Of a stretch of DNA of 27,229 nt, positions 14,798 through 22,120 are shown in pieces (position 1 is the first letter of the stretch; every line of letters begins with the position of its first letter). The stretch lies in assembly GCA_016181165.1 (NCBI GenBank), contig JACOZU010000002.1:1-27229 (forward strand), read 5' to 3'. The notes below the pieces were generated by a model. That model saw only the letters and a program-made list of their open reading frames with translations, ran no database searches and was not told the DNA's origin. A program made the translations under genes and the position numbers. The DNA is from Candidatus Woesebacteria bacterium. GTDB taxonomy: Bacteria; Patescibacteriota; Microgenomatia; UBA8517.

Positions 14798-17434
14798 ATG
14801 GATTTTGGCAAAATTCAGCCGGTAGAAATAACCTCGGAACTCTCCAAAAGTTATCTGGACTATGCGATGAGCGTCATTGTGGCCCGTGCTCTTCCCGATG
14901 TTAAGGATGGATTAAAACCGGTCCACAGAAGAATTCTTTACGCCATGCATTTAATGGGCTTGGGGCCCGGTGCCTCTTTTACCAAGTCGGCCAAGGTGGT
15001 CGGGGAGGTTTTGGGAAAATACCACCCCCACGGAGACATGCCCGTTTATGACGCTCTGGTCCGTCTTGCCCAAACTTTCTCGATGCGCTACCCCTTAATA
15101 GCCGGCCAGGGAAACTTCGGTTCGGTTGATGGAGATCCACCGGCTGCCTTTCGTTATACCGAGGTAAAGCTGGCAGCAATTTCCGAAATGATGCTTGCCG
15201 AAATCGAAAAGGAAACCGTCGATTTTCTTGACAATTTTGACGCCACCTTGAAAGAGCCTCTATACCTCCCGGCCCTTCTTCCGAATCTTCTTTTAATGGG
15301 TTCCGAAGGAATCGCCGTCGGCATGGCCACCAAAATTCCACCTCATAACTTGAGTGAGGTCGTGGCGGGGGTTGTCGCCACCATTAAAAAGGGCCAAGTT
15401 GTCTCCGAGCAAAAAACACAAGAGAAAGAGGCCGAGTTTGTGATCAAGAAAATAAATCTGGTTGCTTCGGGAGAAGAGAAAGGATTAAGCGAAGAAGAGG
15501 TCAACCCGAGTGCTGTAAATTTTGAGTCGGATATTTCGGTTGATGAGCTAATCCAAATTATTCCGGGGCCTGACTTTCCGACGGGGGCGACAATCTACGA
15601 CGCCTCATCTTTAAGGGAGGTTTATGCAACCGGAAGAGGAAAAATAACGGTCAGGGGAGTGGCCGAGATCAAAGAGGGCAAAAGGGGAAGGCCGCAAATA
15701 ATCATCTCCGAAATTCCCTACCAGGTCAATAAGGCCGAGCTGGTTATGAAAATTGCCGACCTGGTCAGGGAAAAAAAGATTGTCGGCATCGCCGACTTAA
15801 GGGACGAGAGCGACAAAGAGGGAATGAGCGTTGTGGTTGAGTTAAAACGCGACGCCAAACCCAAGAGCGTCCTTAATAATATCTATAAACACACCAGGCT
15901 CCAGACCACTTTCCCTGCCAATTTCGTGGCCCTCGTTGACGGCACGCCCCATACCCTAAATCTCAAACAAATTTTGGTCGAGTATGTCAAGCACCGACAA
16001 AAGGTGGTTATTAGAAGAACCATATATGAGCTCACCGAGGCCAAAAAGAGGGCCCATATTTTGGAGGGATTAAAGATTGCCCTGGATAATCTGGATGCGG
16101 TCATTAAAACCATTAGGAAAAGTAGGACCCAGGAAGACGCCAAAAATAACCTCGTCACCAAGTTTGGCCTAACCGAAATTCAGGCAACGGCGATACTCGA
16201 CACGCAACTCAGGCGCCTGGCGGCACTCGAGAGGGAAAAAATCGAAAAAGAGTACCAAGAAATGAAAAAACTGATTGATGCTCTGACTACTATTCTCAAA
16301 AACCCCAAAAGGGTTCTTGAGATCATCGTCAAAGAGGTCGGAGAGTTAAAGGAAAAATTCGGGGACGGGCGGCGAACCAAAATTTACAAGGCGGCGATAG
16401 GAGAATTTTCGGAAGAAGATTTAGTACCCAAAGAAGAAACGCTGATTACGGTAACCAAGACGGGGTATATTAAAAGAGTGCCGAGAGGAACCTATAAGGC
16501 CCAGAGAAGGGGCGGCAAGGGAGTGGTGGGCATGACCACCAAAGAGGAGGATGAAATAGAACATTTACTCTCCGCCACCACTCACGACCTGGTCCTTTTC
16601 TTTACCGATAAGGGTCGGGTCTTCGGGACCAAGGCCTGGGAAATTCCCGAAACTTCCCGCCAGGCAAAGGGCCAAGCCCTGGTTAACCTTCTTAATTTGG
16701 AACAAGGAGAGGAAATCCGCTCAATTTTGCCTCTGGCGAAAAACGGAAAAGGCAAACACTTAATGCTGGTGACGGCCTCGGGAATCGTCAAGAAGACGCC
16801 TATTTCCGAATATGAGAATTTAAGGGCGTCGGGCCTGATTGCCATCAGACTCAGGGGGCCGGATTCGCTGGTCTCGGCCCATATGACCGAAGGGGACAAT
16901 CACGTTCTTATTCTGACCAAAAAGGGCAAGGCCATCAGGTTTCCCGAAACCAACGCCAGACCCATGGGCAGAGCCACCTCGGGCGTTGCCGGAATAAAAC
17001 TTGAGACGGACGATGAAGTCATTGCCATGGAGGTTTTCCCGGCCAAGGAACCCAAATCGAGAGATAAAAGGAGAAAAGTATTTAGGAACATATTAACGAT
17101 TTCGGAAAAGGGCCTCGGAAAAAGAACTCCGATACATCTTTTCCCTATCCAAAAAAGAAGTGGCAAGGGAGTCAGGGCGGCAGTGGTTAACGCTAGAACC
17201 GGAGATCTATCAGCCGCTGTCATGGTTACAGAAAAAATAGACCAGGTGATCATTACTTCTAAGGGCGGGCAGGTTATTAAGCTACCTGTCAAAAATATTC
17301 CCAAATTGGGCCGCGCCACCCAAGGAGTAATTTTAATGCGCTTCGCCAGAAAAACCGACTCGGTTGCGGCGGCGGCTTGTCTTGAAAAAGATACCGAGGA
17401 TCACTCCGAAGGGGGCCAAGCCACCAAAGCCTAG
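14798..17434 (+). CDS. gyrA: DNA gyrase subunit A
   Basis: DNA-cleaving subunit of gyrase, 878 residues. The catalytic tyrosine is Tyr120 in AFRYTEVKL. The quinolone-binding region reads KYHPHGDMPVYDALVRLAQ, so the positions equivalent to E. coli Ser83 and Ala84 are Met81 and Pro82, while the Asp87 equivalent (Asp85) is kept. A charged insertion of about 47 residues (about 199-245) precedes the conserved IPGPDFPTG. The C-terminal pinwheel has a canonical GyrA box, QRRGGKG, at residues 569-575, supporting gyrase rather than topoisomerase IV. The ATG directly follows the hppA stop codon with no gap, implying translational coupling. Convergent with the hydrolase gene at 17470. Confidence 0.96.
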   Translation: MDFGKIQPVEITSELSKSYLDYAMSVIVARALPDVKDGLKPVHRRILYAMHLMGLGPGASFTKSAKVVGEVLGKYHPHGDMPVYDALVRLAQTFSMRYPLIAGQGNFGSVDGDPPAAFRYTEVKLAAISEMMLAEIEKETVDFLDNFDATLKEPLYLPALLPNLLLMGSEGIAVGMATKIPPHNLSEVVAGVVATIKKGQVVSEQKTQEKEAEFVIKKINLVASGEEKGLSEEEVNPSAVNFESDISVDELIQIIPGPDFPTGATIYDASSLREVYATGRGKITVRGVAEIKEGKRGRPQIIISEIPYQVNKAELVMKIADLVREKKIVGIADLRDESDKEGMSVVVELKRDAKPKSVLNNIYKHTRLQTTFPANFVALVDGTPHTLNLKQILVEYVKHRQKVVIRRTIYELTEAKKRAHILEGLKIALDNLDAVIKTIRKSRTQEDAKNNLVTKFGLTEIQATAILDTQLRRLAALEREKIEKEYQEMKKLIDALTTILKNPKRVLEIIVKEVGELKEKFGDGRRTKIYKAAIGEFSEEDLVPKEETLITVTKTGYIKRVPRGTYKAQRRGGKGVVGMTTKEEDEIEHLLSATTHDLVLFFTDKGRVFGTKAWEIPETSRQAKGQALVNLLNLEQGEEIRSILPLAKNGKGKHLMLVTASGIVKKTPISEYENLRASGLIAIRLRGPDSLVSAHMTEGDNHVLILTKKGKAIRFPETNARPMGRATSGVAGIKLETDDEVIAMEVFPAKEPKSRDKRRKVFRNILTISEKGLGKRTPIHLFPIQKRSGKGVRAAVVNARTGDLSAAVMVTEKIDQVIITSKGGQVIKLPVKNIPKLGRATQGVILMRFARKTDSVAAAACLEKDTEDHSEGGQATKA

Positions 17435-17469
17435 TTTCTGTTATAATCCTATTTGTTTAGAGGTCTTCT

Positions 17470-17976
17470 TCAGCTTTTCAAGAATTTTTCAAAATCCTCA
17501 GTATAAGGATAATTGTGGTCAGAACGGGGTTTTTCAACAACTAAAATTTTGGGATTTACTTCTTGCACAAATTTTTTAACTTCCTCGAAAGTTGCAAAAG
17601 GATCTTTTGAATTTTGAAATACAATTATATTGTTTCCACTAAACTGGGAGAAAGCTTTTTTAAATATTTCTTTCCTTCTATCAGAAATCGATGGGATTCC
17701 GCAAAGGATTACTTTTCCTATTCTTGCCGGAATTTGCTGAACAACAAGGGCAGCGACCATTGTACCAACTGATTTTGCGATTATATTTGCGTTATCTTTT
17801 AATAAAACATCAATTACGTCTTGGGCTTTTTTCTTTGGATTAAAGGTTTTCTCTGGATCATCCCAGTGATCCCAAAAAACGGGCCTTACTTCTCCTTCAA
17901 TTTGGATTTTTTTAGCAATTTCTTCAGCCCACTGTCTGTTATGAGCCGAATATCCCGGAAGAATAAAAGTAATCAT
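17470..17976 (-). CDS. Small alpha/beta-hydrolase (RBBP9/YdeN-like)
   Basis: A 168-residue cytoplasmic protein that looks like a minimal alpha/beta hydrolase. The N-terminal strand and loop are ITFILPGYSAHNRQWAEEI. The nucleophile elbow is AKSVGT with Ser69 (Ala replaces the first Gly of GxSxG). The likely acid is Asp125 in NSKDPFATF, and the likely base His154 in SDHNYPY. Size and order resemble the RBBP9/YdeN group, whose natural substrates are poorly known, so no substrate is proposed. It lies 25 bp after the recombinase gene on the same strand, and its base composition is more A/T-rich than gyrA. Convergent with gyrA, 35 bp apart. Confidence 0.7.
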   Translation of the reverse strand: MITFILPGYSAHNRQWAEEIAKKIQIEGEVRPVFWDHWDDPEKTFNPKKKAQDVIDVLLKDNANIIAKSVGTMVAALVVQQIPARIGKVILCGIPSISDRRKEIFKKAFSQFSGNNIIVFQNSKDPFATFEEVKKFVQEVNPKILVVEKPRSDHNYPYTEDFEKFLKS

Positions 17977-18001
17977 GAAATTAGTGACGCATCAATTATT
18001 T

Positions 18002-18955
18002 TTAATTACCGCCTTTTCCATGGAAAGCAGAATGAATATCACGAAGTTGTTTATTCGTAACGTGGGTATAAATTTGAGTAGTTGAGATATTTTTGTGTCC
18101 AAGCATTTCCTGGACACTTCTAATGTCGGCCCCGGCCATAAGCAGATCTGTCGCGAAACTGTGGCGGAGCACATGTGGCGTCGCATCAACCGGTAATTTA
18201 ATCTTTCTGACATATTTTTTAATCATCCGCTGTATCGAGCGGGGAGTGAGGCGCATTTTTTCATCGGGTGTGGTTGGATCCATTTTGCCCTTATGGCGAA
18301 TAAAAACTGGCTTATATTTATCTGTCCTTTCATTTATGTACTTATTCAACCAATCTGCGGCCCGAGTCGAAAGAAAGACTACCCGCGCTCTGCCGCCCTT
18401 TCCGATTATCCCAAATTCGCGCCTTTCAAGATCAATTTTGTCACGGTCCAACTTAACAAGCTCTGAAACCCTAAGTCCCGTTGAAAACAATACTTCTAAA
18501 ATTCCTTTGTCCCTTTTGCCTTGAATGGTAGAAAGGGATGGGGCGTTAAGAAGTCTATCTACCATATCTCCAGTCAAAAATTTAACCTGTCTTTCTTGAA
18601 CTTTAGGAAGGTCGATTTTATCCGGAGCCATTACCGGCTGGTCGTTTTTAAGAAGCCACTTAAGGAAACTCCTTAGGGCAATGACATGATACCCCTGGGT
18701 GCGTCTTGATAGGGTTCCGCCCTTCCGGTCGGGAAGATTTGAAATATAAACCCTGTAACCTCTGACCACATCGGGATTAATGTCCTTAAGGGTTTGCCTA
18801 ATCCCTTCCTTTTCCAACCAGTTGATAAAACGGTTTAAATAATGTCTGTAGTTTCTAATTGTTAGGGGAGAGGCACCTTTTTCAACTTGAAGATACTCAA
18901 AAAATTGTTCTACTTTACCTGCTATCTCAGACCGGGGCAAAGCCTGGGCAGCCAT
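18002..18955 (-). CDS. xerD: Xer-type tyrosine recombinase
   Basis: Site-specific recombinase of the XerC/XerD family, 317 residues from the chosen start. The N-terminal SAM-like core-binding domain (about 10-105) contains the helix starting KGASPLTIRNYRHYLNRF. All catalytic residues are visible: Arg162 (TGLRVSEL), Lys186 (GKGGRARVV), His261 and Arg264 (HVLRHSF), His287 (LGHKNIS) and the nucleophile Tyr296 (QIYTHV). It probably resolves chromosome dimers; whether it pairs with another Xer or acts alone cannot be told here. The start is ATG 18955, because the promoter predicts transcription near 18957; an upstream TTG at 18973 is less likely. No dif-like site is convincing in the window. Confidence 0.9.
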   Translation of the reverse strand: MAAQALPRSEIAGKVEQFFEYLQVEKGASPLTIRNYRHYLNRFINWLEKEGIRQTLKDINPDVVRGYRVYISNLPDRKGGTLSRRTQGYHVIALRSFLKWLLKNDQPVMAPDKIDLPKVQERQVKFLTGDMVDRLLNAPSLSTIQGKRDKGILEVLFSTGLRVSELVKLDRDKIDLERREFGIIGKGGRARVVFLSTRAADWLNKYINERTDKYKPVFIRHKGKMDPTTPDEKMRLTPRSIQRMIKKYVRKIKLPVDATPHVLRHSFATDLLMAGADIRSVQEMLGHKNISTTQIYTHVTNKQLRDIHSAFHGKGGN

Positions 18956-18963
18956 GTATAAAG

Positions 18964-18992
18964 AGATTAACAAAAAGTAGAGAGTGTGTCAA
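18964..18992 (-). promoter_or_regulatory. Promoter of the tyrosine recombinase gene
   Basis: On the minus strand a perfect TTGACA (18992-18987), a 17-bp spacer and TAATCT (18969-18964, 4/6) are seen. Transcription would begin near 18957, two bases before the ATG at 18955, so the mRNA would be leaderless. The -35 box overlaps the stop codon of the HAD gene. Confidence 0.55.
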
Positions 18993-19687
18993 TAAGATTG
19001 TGCGACCAAAGGACGGGGCCCGAAAAACATCTCATAAACCGGCCACATCGAAGTGCCAATTCCAGGTTCGGCGGATATCCTGGTCAACCTCCCGTTATAG
19101 GCTGGCGAATCTAATATTGTTCGGTCCGAAAGGAAAATAAGCTCGATGTCGTCCGAATAATCTAGTATCAGCCTGGCTTGTGTATGGGAATCTTCGACGT
19201 GTTTTTTCCTTCCCAAGGCCTTGAGTATCCAAAGTTTCGAAATTTCTCCGCTGGCTATGCCTTGCAGTCCCACATAAATATTCTCAGGAGTAACAACCGG
19301 GATGTGCGTCGCATACCAATCGTAGGTACTTTGGGCCAAACCTGGACGCCTAGAAGAAACAATCGGTATTCTTAAACCACGCTTATATGCGGTTGTTAAA
19401 AATTCCTTTGCTCCTGGTATGGGCTCTGCTTGAAAAATAATATCGGGCGTATACCAAAGCTCCTCGTCAACTGACATGGCCTTTTTATTGGACATTCCAA
19501 TATCCTTGCCCCATCGATAAATCGTTAACCAATCTCTAACTTCATCTGGCGTATGGTTTGTCCCGTAGCGACTGTTAAATACTTCCGTAACAATTTTTCT
19601 AGTATTTGCAATGACGCCGTCGTGATCGCAAGAAACCACACTTAGGGTTTCTAACTTTTTTTCATTAGACCTAAGCCTTTCTGTCAT
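18989..19687 (-). CDS. HAD-superfamily phosphatase (nucleotidase-like)
   Basis: A 232-residue HAD hydrolase. Motif I is CDHDGV with nucleophile Asp21 and acid/base Asp23. Motif II is probably Ser111 in IVSSRRPG. Motif III is Lys151, with motif IV acids at Glu165/Asp166 (HVEDSHTQA). A helical cap segment lies between motifs I and II (about 35-90). The layout is like bacterial 5'-nucleotidase-type HAD proteins, but the substrate cannot be assigned. It has its own promoter (19699-19726). It ends inside the promoter of the recombinase gene, so the two genes need not be cotranscribed. Confidence 0.75.
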   Translation of the reverse strand: MTERLRSNEKKLETLSVVSCDHDGVIANTRKIVTEVFNSRYGTNHTPDEVRDWLTIYRWGKDIGMSNKKAMSVDEELWYTPDIIFQAEPIPGAKEFLTTAYKRGLRIPIVSSRRPGLAQSTYDWYATHIPVVTPENIYVGLQGIASGEISKLWILKALGRKKHVEDSHTQARLILDYSDDIELIFLSDRTILDSPAYNGRLTRISAEPGIGTSMWPVYEMFFGPRPLVAQSY

Positions 19688-19698
19688 AGTAAATGCAA

Positions 19699-19726
19699 AT
19701 TATACATTAAAATGTGACTTCACCAA
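19699..19726 (-). promoter_or_regulatory. Promoter of the HAD phosphatase gene
   Basis: On the minus strand a perfect TATAAT (19704-19699) lies 11 nt before the ATG at 19687. TTGGTG (19726-19721) is a weak -35 with a 16-bp spacer. There is no Shine-Dalgarno sequence in the 11 nt. Confidence 0.5.
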
Positions 19727-19831
19727 ATCGATTTTAAAGCCTCTTTTATTAATTAGATGACTATCTAATCGTCCCGAAAGATCGGGGAAATAAAACAACA
19801 AGCTTTAAAGAAAATTTGATAGAAATTTCCC

Positions 19832-19857
19832 GGGAGGCGGGGGAGAGGGGCCAGGGG
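19832..19857 (+). other. G-quadruplex-type motif
   Basis: Four G-tracts of 3, 5, 4 and 4 bases are separated by loops of 4, 3 and 3 bases. It lies in the gene-free region about 130 bp upstream of the HAD promoter. Confidence 0.45.
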
Positions 19858-20247
19858 CTCAAAAATTACTTCGGGTTTTCTTTGGAGGGCTTTATGAAAC
19901 AGATAATTAAAACGGAGGATTTTAAATAAAAAAAGTGACATCAAAAAATAAGACAATCGACGAAGCCGGAATGAGCACAAGAGAAGGGCTCTCCACCCTC
20001 ACTCTTTGGGTTCGTCGTAAAAGTATTATTGTGCGACAATATATCATCCTGTTCCCCTGGGCCGCTTGTCTCTTATAACGCCCTTCGGGAGGACTAGAGT
20101 CTTTTTGATACTGTTGAGCCATGGCGACAAACTTATCAAACTACATATCTTCCCGTGAGATGCGACTTGGTGATGTCGGGCACCTCTTTTACCCAAGGTC
20201 TTCCCCAGAAAGAGAGCATGGCTAATTAAGCCTGCAGCTTCCAGAAG

Positions 20248-20256
20248 TTATCCACA
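20248..20256 (+). other. Single consensus DnaA box
   Basis: TTATCCACA matches the bacterial DnaA box at all nine bases. A weaker match, TTTTCACA, lies on the other strand near 20371-20378. One box alone is not enough to call an origin. Confidence 0.3.
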
Positions 20257-20322
20257 GGCGGGACCAAAGAGAGAAAGCGGGATCTTTGAGCCTGGCTAAT
20301 ATATCAAACGGTATCATATTCC

Positions 20323-20350
20323 CTGAAGCTAGCCTTCGGCTTTACTTCGG
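20323..20350. repeat. Strong stem-loop
   Basis: Six pairs (CTGAAG with CTTCGG, one G-U) enclose a small internal loop and four more pairs (AGCC with GGCT) capped by TTC. It is the most stable-looking hairpin in the gene-free region. Confidence 0.6.
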
Positions 20351-20480
20351 AGACACCTTGCGTCGCAATTTGTGAAAACTACCTATAATATTTGTGAAAC
20401 CTGGCACCCGGCTGACAAGAGTGCTGTTAAATTATGGGGTATTTTACTCCCCCCTCTCCCCGACTTTGTCTGTGTCAGTA

Positions 20481-21251
20481 TTAGCCTCCCCAACGGGTGG
20501 CAAAAAACATGCCTAAAAAAACCAAGGCTCCGACCAGGAGGTATTCCCTAACGGTTTGCGAAAATAGCCTCCCCTCAATCTTGGCCTGCCCTAATCCTAA
20601 TAGCATATACATGGCCACCGTCAGAAAAAGCGAGCCGACAACGACCGTCACCGGCCAAAAATGAAGAAAGAGAGCAATCTCCCCCATTATCAGGCTAAAG
20701 ACCGCCGTCGTGTAGACCAAATCTTTTGCATATTCTTTCTCAAGGCTCGCCGCCCAGAGACCTTGAAGGTAAAGCGGAAAAGAAAGAACGGCAACTGAAG
20801 ATACCGTTATGGGAAGGAGTGTCCTTAATGATAATATTGCGTCGTAAACAAGGAAAGAAGTGACTAAAGTGAGTACAAATCCTACACCGTGGGCGGCCCG
20901 AAGAAGGGCAATCGTTCTCATGGCGGCAACGCTATAGATGTTGCTTGTCAGGCAAAGGACATAAATGCCGACTCCGTAAAAAATGATGATGGGCAGTCTG
21001 GCAAAAATACTGGCGGGTAGCAAAAACCAGAAAACGCCGACCCCGGCCGTAAAAAATGCGGGAAGAACTAAAGTAAGAAGGGTCATGTCTTTCCCTATCC
21101 CTTCTTTTAGGGACCAGAAGAAAAGAAGAATGGTAAGAAGGGTCAGGCCTCCAATTGCATAAAACCTAAATTGATTTTCGAGTAGTTGAATGCCGATAAA
21201 CCCAAGCGATAGTAGTATCGAGGTGATGATGAATCTTTTGCGTTTGCTCAT
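20481..21251 (-). CDS. Polytopic membrane protein of unknown function
   Basis: A 256-residue protein with a basic N-terminus (MSKRKRF) and about eight hydrophobic helices spread evenly to the end (roughly residues 8-25, 30-48, 57-80, 86-105, 118-138, 145-165, 180-222 as two helices, 236-252). I do not recognise the family and see no catalytic motif. The single charged loop around ASLEKEYAKD suggests a scaffold- or transporter-like protein, but this is not enough for a function. Its ATG directly follows the 48-bp repeat that separates it from yebC, with no Shine-Dalgarno sequence, so it may be translated by readthrough coupling from the yebC message. Confidence 0.75.
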   Translation of the reverse strand: MSKRKRFIITSILLSLGFIGIQLLENQFRFYAIGGLTLLTILLFFWSLKEGIGKDMTLLTLVLPAFFTAGVGVFWFLLPASIFARLPIIIFYGVGIYVLCLTSNIYSVAAMRTIALLRAAHGVGFVLTLVTSFLVYDAILSLRTLLPITVSSVAVLSFPLYLQGLWAASLEKEYAKDLVYTTAVFSLIMGEIALFLHFWPVTVVVGSLFLTVAMYMLLGLGQAKIEGRLFSQTVREYLLVGALVFLGMFFATRWGG

Positions 21252-21299
21252 TTTAGGCGTAGCCGCAAGCTTCGCTTTAGGCGAAACCGCAAGCTTTGC
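21252..21299. repeat. Two tandem copies of a 24-nt repeat
   Basis: Two 24-nt units (21252-21275 and 21276-21299) differ at three positions. Each starts TTTAGGCG and ends AAGCTTCGC or AAGCTTTGC. The first contains two tiny hairpins, GGC-GTA-GCC and AAGC-TTC-GCTT. The pair fills exactly the space between the yebC stop codon and the ATG of the next gene. The first unit is identical to 27204-27227. Confidence 0.85.
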
Positions 21300-22040
21300 T
21301 TATCTTACCTGGGATAAGACGGCGTCAGGGATATCGAGGTTTGCATAAACCCTCTGAACGTCTTCGTGCTCCTCCAAAGACTCGAGGAAGGCTAATGCCT
21401 TTTTGGCAAGGGCGGGATCCGATATTGTCTGGAGATTTTTGGGCTTCATAAAAAGCTCGGTCGAAGTAATGCTAAACCCTCCATCTTGAAGTTTTTTTCT
21501 TGTTTGGGTTAGTTTATCCGGCGAAACATAAACCTCTAGTCCGTCATCGGTTTCCTCGATATCCTCTACTCCCATGTCAATCAGCGTCAGCATTTGCGTT
21601 TCTGCCTCCGCTTTCTTTTCTATAACCAGAAGGCCCTTGTTCTCAAAATTAAACGAAACGGAGCCTGGGCCGGCGAGCCTCCCCCCGGCCCGCTCGAAAA
21701 GGTTTTTTACTTCCTGGCTGGTTCTATTTCTATTATCCGTGGCCGCAGAAACCATTACGGCAATACCCGACGGGCCAAATCCTTCGTAGATTGTCTCTTC
21801 GAGATTGGCCGCGGAGGAGCTACCGCTAGAAATTGCCCTTTCGACATTATCCTTGGGCATGTTGGCGGCTCTCGCCCTATCCATGGCCACCCTCAACTTA
21901 AAGTTACTGCTTGGGTCTGGTCCTTCACTTTTGACGGCGATGGCAATTTCCTTGGCAAGTTTGGAAAAAATCTGCCCTTTTTGAGCATCTTTGGCTTCCT
22001 TTTGTCTATGAATTGTGGCGTAGTGGGAATGACCGCTCAT
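21300..22040 (-). CDS. yebC: YebC/PmpR-family protein
   Basis: Member of the YebC/TACO1 family, 246 residues, the usual size. The N-terminus MSGHSHYATIHRQKEAKDAQK is the family hallmark (normally MAGHSKWANI), followed by FSKLAKEI, the NMPKDNVERAI motif, and YEGFGPSGIAVMVSAATDNRNRT. Family members were described as DNA-binding regulators and more recently as factors that relieve ribosome stalling at proline runs; this sequence does not say which applies. A TATAAT (22055-22050) lies 9 nt before the ATG, without a Shine-Dalgarno sequence. It is divergent from the TPR gene. Confidence 0.95.
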   Translation of the reverse strand: MSGHSHYATIHRQKEAKDAQKGQIFSKLAKEIAIAVKSEGPDPSSNFKLRVAMDRARAANMPKDNVERAISSGSSSAANLEETIYEGFGPSGIAVMVSAATDNRNRTSQEVKNLFERAGGRLAGPGSVSFNFENKGLLVIEKKAEAETQMLTLIDMGVEDIEETDDGLEVYVSPDKLTQTRKKLQDGGFSITSTELFMKPKNLQTISDPALAKKALAFLESLEEHEDVQRVYANLDIPDAVLSQVR

Positions 22041-22049
22041 ACGAAGCTA

Positions 22050-22055
22050 ATTATA
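22050..22055 (-). promoter_or_regulatory. -10 box upstream of yebC
   Basis: A perfect TATAAT on the minus strand ends 9 nt before the yebC ATG. The -35 is weak (CTGTCA at 22076-22071 with a short 15-bp spacer) and overlaps the -35 of the divergent plus-strand promoter. Confidence 0.45.
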
Positions 22056-22069
22056 CACCTAAGCCCCAC

Positions 22070-22097
22070 TTGACAGCCAACATTCCCCATCTATACT
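22070..22097 (+). promoter_or_regulatory. Promoter of the TPR protein gene
   Basis: A perfect TTGACA (22070-22075), a 16-bp spacer and TATACT (22092-22097, 5/6). Transcription would start near 22104, giving a leader of about 17 nt before ATG 22121. No Shine-Dalgarno sequence is seen in the leader. Confidence 0.55.
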
Positions 22098-22120
22098 CAA
22101 ATGAGCAAAATCTCTTGCCC

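Larger units (their letters stand above)
19943..20350 (-). ncRNA. Candidate structured RNA, boundaries uncertain
   Basis: On the minus strand the segment begins after the gene at 20481 and contains a long hairpin (CTGAAG-ct-AGCC/GGCT-tta-CTTCGG, 20350-20323), paired arms at 20140-20104, a short hairpin at 20041-20027, and ends in a nested stem (TTCGTCG complement pairs, 20017-19958, enclosing AGAG/CTCT and ACCC/GGGT helices). Six U residues (19948-19943) follow about 10 nt after that stem, which resembles a Rho-independent terminator. No family was recognised; the strand call rests mainly on the U-run. Confidence 0.3.
19727..20480. other. Long gene-free region with several stem-loops
   Basis: About 750 bp without a convincing reading frame, far longer than any other gap here. 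From left to right: a stem-loop ATTAGAT/ATCTAAT (19752-19769); a second, CCCGA/TCGGG (19773-19786); a run of four G-tracts (19832-19857); a nested hairpin with a U-run on its minus-strand 3' side (19943-20017); TATTGT/ACAATA (20027-20041); TTTGATA/TATCAAA arms (20104-20140); one consensus DnaA box TTATCCACA (20248-20256); and a long hairpin (20323-20350). GGGGAGAGGGG at 19840-19850 and its exact complement CCCCTCTCCCC at 20451-20461 bracket most of it. I did not recognise tmRNA, RNase P RNA, SRP RNA or a tRNA. The function is unknown; a structured RNA or a replication-related locus are the two leading ideas. Confidence 0.5.

Noticed and set aside
17442..17447. TATAAT on the plus strand after gyrA
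   Set aside because: The following genes are on the other strand, and there is no -35 or plus-strand gene to drive.
19690..19718. dif-like site for the Xer recombinase
   Set aside because: The centre TGTATA matches E. coli dif, but the arms do not, and the sequence is explained by the -10 region of the HAD gene.
19922..20122. Open frame of 66 codons on the minus strand beginning MAQQYQKDSSPPEGR
   Set aside because: It ends in an unnatural hydrophobic tail, has no Shine-Dalgarno sequence or near promoter, and lies across several stem-loops; a protein is less likely than a structured RNA.
20248..20256. Chromosomal origin called from the DnaA box
   Set aside because: Only one full match is seen; a random 9-mer match somewhere in a window of this size is not rare, and no dnaA or dnaN is nearby.
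20384..20389. TATAAT on the plus strand in the gene-free region
   Set aside because: No -35 at a normal distance, and transcription would run into the convergent gene at 20481 without an intervening gene.
19727..20480. tmRNA, RNase P RNA or SRP RNA in the gene-free region
   Set aside because: No T-loop-like TTCGA motif, no tag frame of the usual kind, no conserved RNase P core (GAGGAAAGTCC and ACAGAA types) and no SRP tip motif on either strand.
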